Source: Oceanospirillum linum
Lineage (GTDB): Bacteria > Pseudomonadota > Gammaproteobacteria > Pseudomonadales > Halomonadaceae
DNA: 64,000 bases
Assembly (NCBI RefSeq): GCF_001995095.2
Contig: NZ_MTSD02000003.1
Span: forward strand, 496,001-560,000
Direction: 5' to 3'
Positions within the stretch are counted from its first letter, which is position 1, and each line of letters opens with the position of its first letter. Positions 62,484 through 64,000 of the stretch are shown in pieces. Made by a program: the position numbers and the translations under genes. Below the pieces are notes generated by a model. The model was not told where the DNA came from. It did not search any database and was given only the letters and a program-made list of their open reading frames with translations.

Positions 62484-62520
62484 AAAGAGCGATATTTCTC
62501 AGAGATATCGCTCTTTTTTT
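62484..62520 (+). terminator. Terminator after the LPS core cluster, possibly bidirectional
   Basis: AAAGAGCGATAT and ATATCGCTCTTT pair over 12 bp around a 9-nt loop, followed by TTTT. The convergent trkH gene ends 28 bp later, so it may stop both messages. Confidence 0.9.
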
Positions 62521-62547
62521 ATTGGGGCAGGGCTGAGTCCGGGCGTG

Positions 62548-63996
62548 TTATCGACGCCAGAACATCGGGGTAAAGAGCACCAGTAGTGTAAAAATTTCCA
62601 GGCGGCCAAGCAGCATAGCGACGATCAGAATCCACTTGGCGATATCGGGAATATTGCCATAGTGAGCCGCAACATCGCCGAGACCCGGCCCCAGGTTGTT
62701 CAAAGCGGAGCCAACAGCAGACCAGGCCGTTACCTGATCCAGCCCTGTCGCTAAAAGTCCGATCAGCATCACGACAAATAGCATCATATAAACGGAGAAA
62801 AAACCCCATACCGCTTCAATGACCCGGTCAGGAACACTCCGGCCGCCAACCTTCACAGGAATAACTGCGCTGGGGTGAATCAGGCGTTTAACTTCCCTTA
62901 GGCCCTGCTTAAGAATCAGCAAAACCCGGATAACCTTCATCCCGCCCCCGGTAGAGCCAGCGCAGCCACCCACAAAGGCGGCTAAGAACAGGGTAAAAGG
63001 CAGCACACTGGGCCATTGTGAAAAGTCAGCGACACCAAACCCTGTTGTCGTTGCAACCGATACAACCTCAAAGAGACCATTTCTGAATGAGTCAGCGAAG
63101 CTATAGGTACTGGTGAGCCAAAGAACACCTATGGTGCTGACAGAGGTAAGGGTCATCAGAAACAGAAAGAACTTAAATTCAGGATCGTAAAAATAGTTTC
63201 GAACTGAGCGCTCCCGCCAGGCAAGAAAGTGCAGAGAGAAATTAACCGTAGAGATCAGCATGAAAACGATGCCAATTGATTCAATTGCAGCACTATCAAA
63301 ATAGCGGATACTGGCATCATGGGTAGAGAAACCACCAATGGCCACGGTAGAGAAACTGTGGCTGACGGCATCAAATAAACTCATACCGGCGATCCAGTAT
63401 GCACCGGCGCAAAGAAGCGTCAGAGTCAGGTAGATATACCAAAGTGCCTTAGCCGTCTCAGTAATTCGGGGTGTCAGTTTATTGTCTTTGACCGGCCCCG
63501 GAATTTCAGCACGGTAGAGCTGCATCCCCCCGATCCCCAGCATCGGAAGAATGGCGACGGCCAAAACAATAATCCCCATACCCCCTAACCACTGTAAAAG
63601 CTGGCGGTAGAAGAGGATCGATTTCGGCAGCTCATCCAGGCCGGTGATCACTGTTGCCCCTGTCGTGCTGAGACCGGAAACCGACTCAAAAACGGCATCA
63701 GTAAAGCTCAGGTCCGGTGTTTCTGTTAAAAACAGTGGAATGGAGCCGAAAAGGCTCAGTACCGTCCAGAAAAGAACCACGACCAGAAAGCCATCCCTTG
63801 TTCGCAGCTCTTTACGCTCTCGTCTTACAGGGAGCCAGGTAAAGAACCCTGTGAAAAAGGTGATCGACATGCCGGTTATGAATGCCAGATGCGCGCCATC
63901 TTTGTAGAAGGCAGAGATCAGAATAGAGGGCATCATGGTGATGCTGAATAACATCAGCAGCAGCCCCAGAATGCGCATGGTAATAACAATATTCAT
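62548..63996 (-). CDS. trkH: Trk potassium uptake membrane subunit TrkH
   Basis: Inner-membrane K+ channel-like subunit of the Trk system. The 482 residues contain four pore-type segments: SGLSTTGATVITG, IAIGGFSTHDASI, VATTTGFGVADFS and LNNLGPGLGDV, plus helices between them. It starts with ATG four bases from the window end, and upstream context (trkA) cannot be seen; a start further upstream is not excluded. The length is normal. Confidence 0.96.
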   Translation of the reverse strand: MNIVITMRILGLLLMLFSITMMPSILISAFYKDGAHLAFITGMSITFFTGFFTWLPVRRERKELRTRDGFLVVVLFWTVLSLFGSIPLFLTETPDLSFTDAVFESVSGLSTTGATVITGLDELPKSILFYRQLLQWLGGMGIIVLAVAILPMLGIGGMQLYRAEIPGPVKDNKLTPRITETAKALWYIYLTLTLLCAGAYWIAGMSLFDAVSHSFSTVAIGGFSTHDASIRYFDSAAIESIGIVFMLISTVNFSLHFLAWRERSVRNYFYDPEFKFFLFLMTLTSVSTIGVLWLTSTYSFADSFRNGLFEVVSVATTTGFGVADFSQWPSVLPFTLFLAAFVGGCAGSTGGGMKVIRVLLILKQGLREVKRLIHPSAVIPVKVGGRSVPDRVIEAVWGFFSVYMMLFVVMLIGLLATGLDQVTAWSAVGSALNNLGPGLGDVAAHYGNIPDIAKWILIVAMLLGRLEIFTLLVLFTPMFWRR

Positions 63997-64000
63997 AGTT

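Overview
The window reads as the replication-origin region of a gammaproteobacterial chromosome. The gene families, the phoB-ubiA neighbourhood, the Pseudomonas-like rpmH/dnaA/dnaN/recF/gyrB block and the large PstC/PstA variants all suggest a marine Oceanospirillales-type bacterium (Oceanospirillaceae-like). That placement is inference from protein character; no database was consulted. Nearly all of the window is dense single-copy core genome. No rRNA, tRNA, CRISPR array, transposase or prophage gene was seen.

Region 1 (1-12.7 kb) is a phosphate block. ubiC-ubiA (ubiquinone synthesis) precede phoB-phoR. A convergent response regulator and cysZ follow. Then comes pstS-pstC-pstA-pstB-phoU on the minus strand. 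PhoB boxes of the classical 7+4+7 form lie before phoB and pstS, and a third lies immediately before pstC, just after an attenuator-like terminator.

Region 2 (13-25 kb) is a mix: a YciA-type thioesterase, an orphan TRAP solute-binding lipoprotein, uvrD, a membrane GGDEF-EAL protein with a GADEF motif, a HexR-like regulator, a small conserved protein, and glmS/glmU.

Region 3 (25-46.3 kb, almost all minus strand) holds atpIBEFHAGDC, parA-parB, rsmG and mnmG, then a 557-bp spacer with an AT-rich stretch and five DnaA-box-like sites. A deaD-type helicase, a METTL25-like methyltransferase and an EamA transporter sit between mnmG and mnmE. yidC, rnpA and rpmH follow; yidD is missing from its usual place. 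The 674-bp rpmH-dnaA spacer has four perfect and two near-perfect DnaA boxes beside an AT-rich tract and is the best oriC candidate, because gene direction switches there.

Region 4 (46.3-64 kb): dnaA-dnaN-recF-gyrB on the plus strand, with two parS-type sites inside recF and a third in the methyltransferase gene. Then a solitary HEPN/Abi-like gene, gmhB, glyQ-glyS, a PAP2-family protein with altered motif residues, and a lipopolysaccharide inner-core cluster (kdkA divergent from a GT9 transferase, then waaA and an LpxL-type acyltransferase). trkH closes the window.

No clearly new multi-gene system is visible. The strongest leads are the two origin-like DnaA-box clusters, the coding-sequence parS sites, the internal Pho promoter before pstC, the solitary HEPN gene and the missing yidD.
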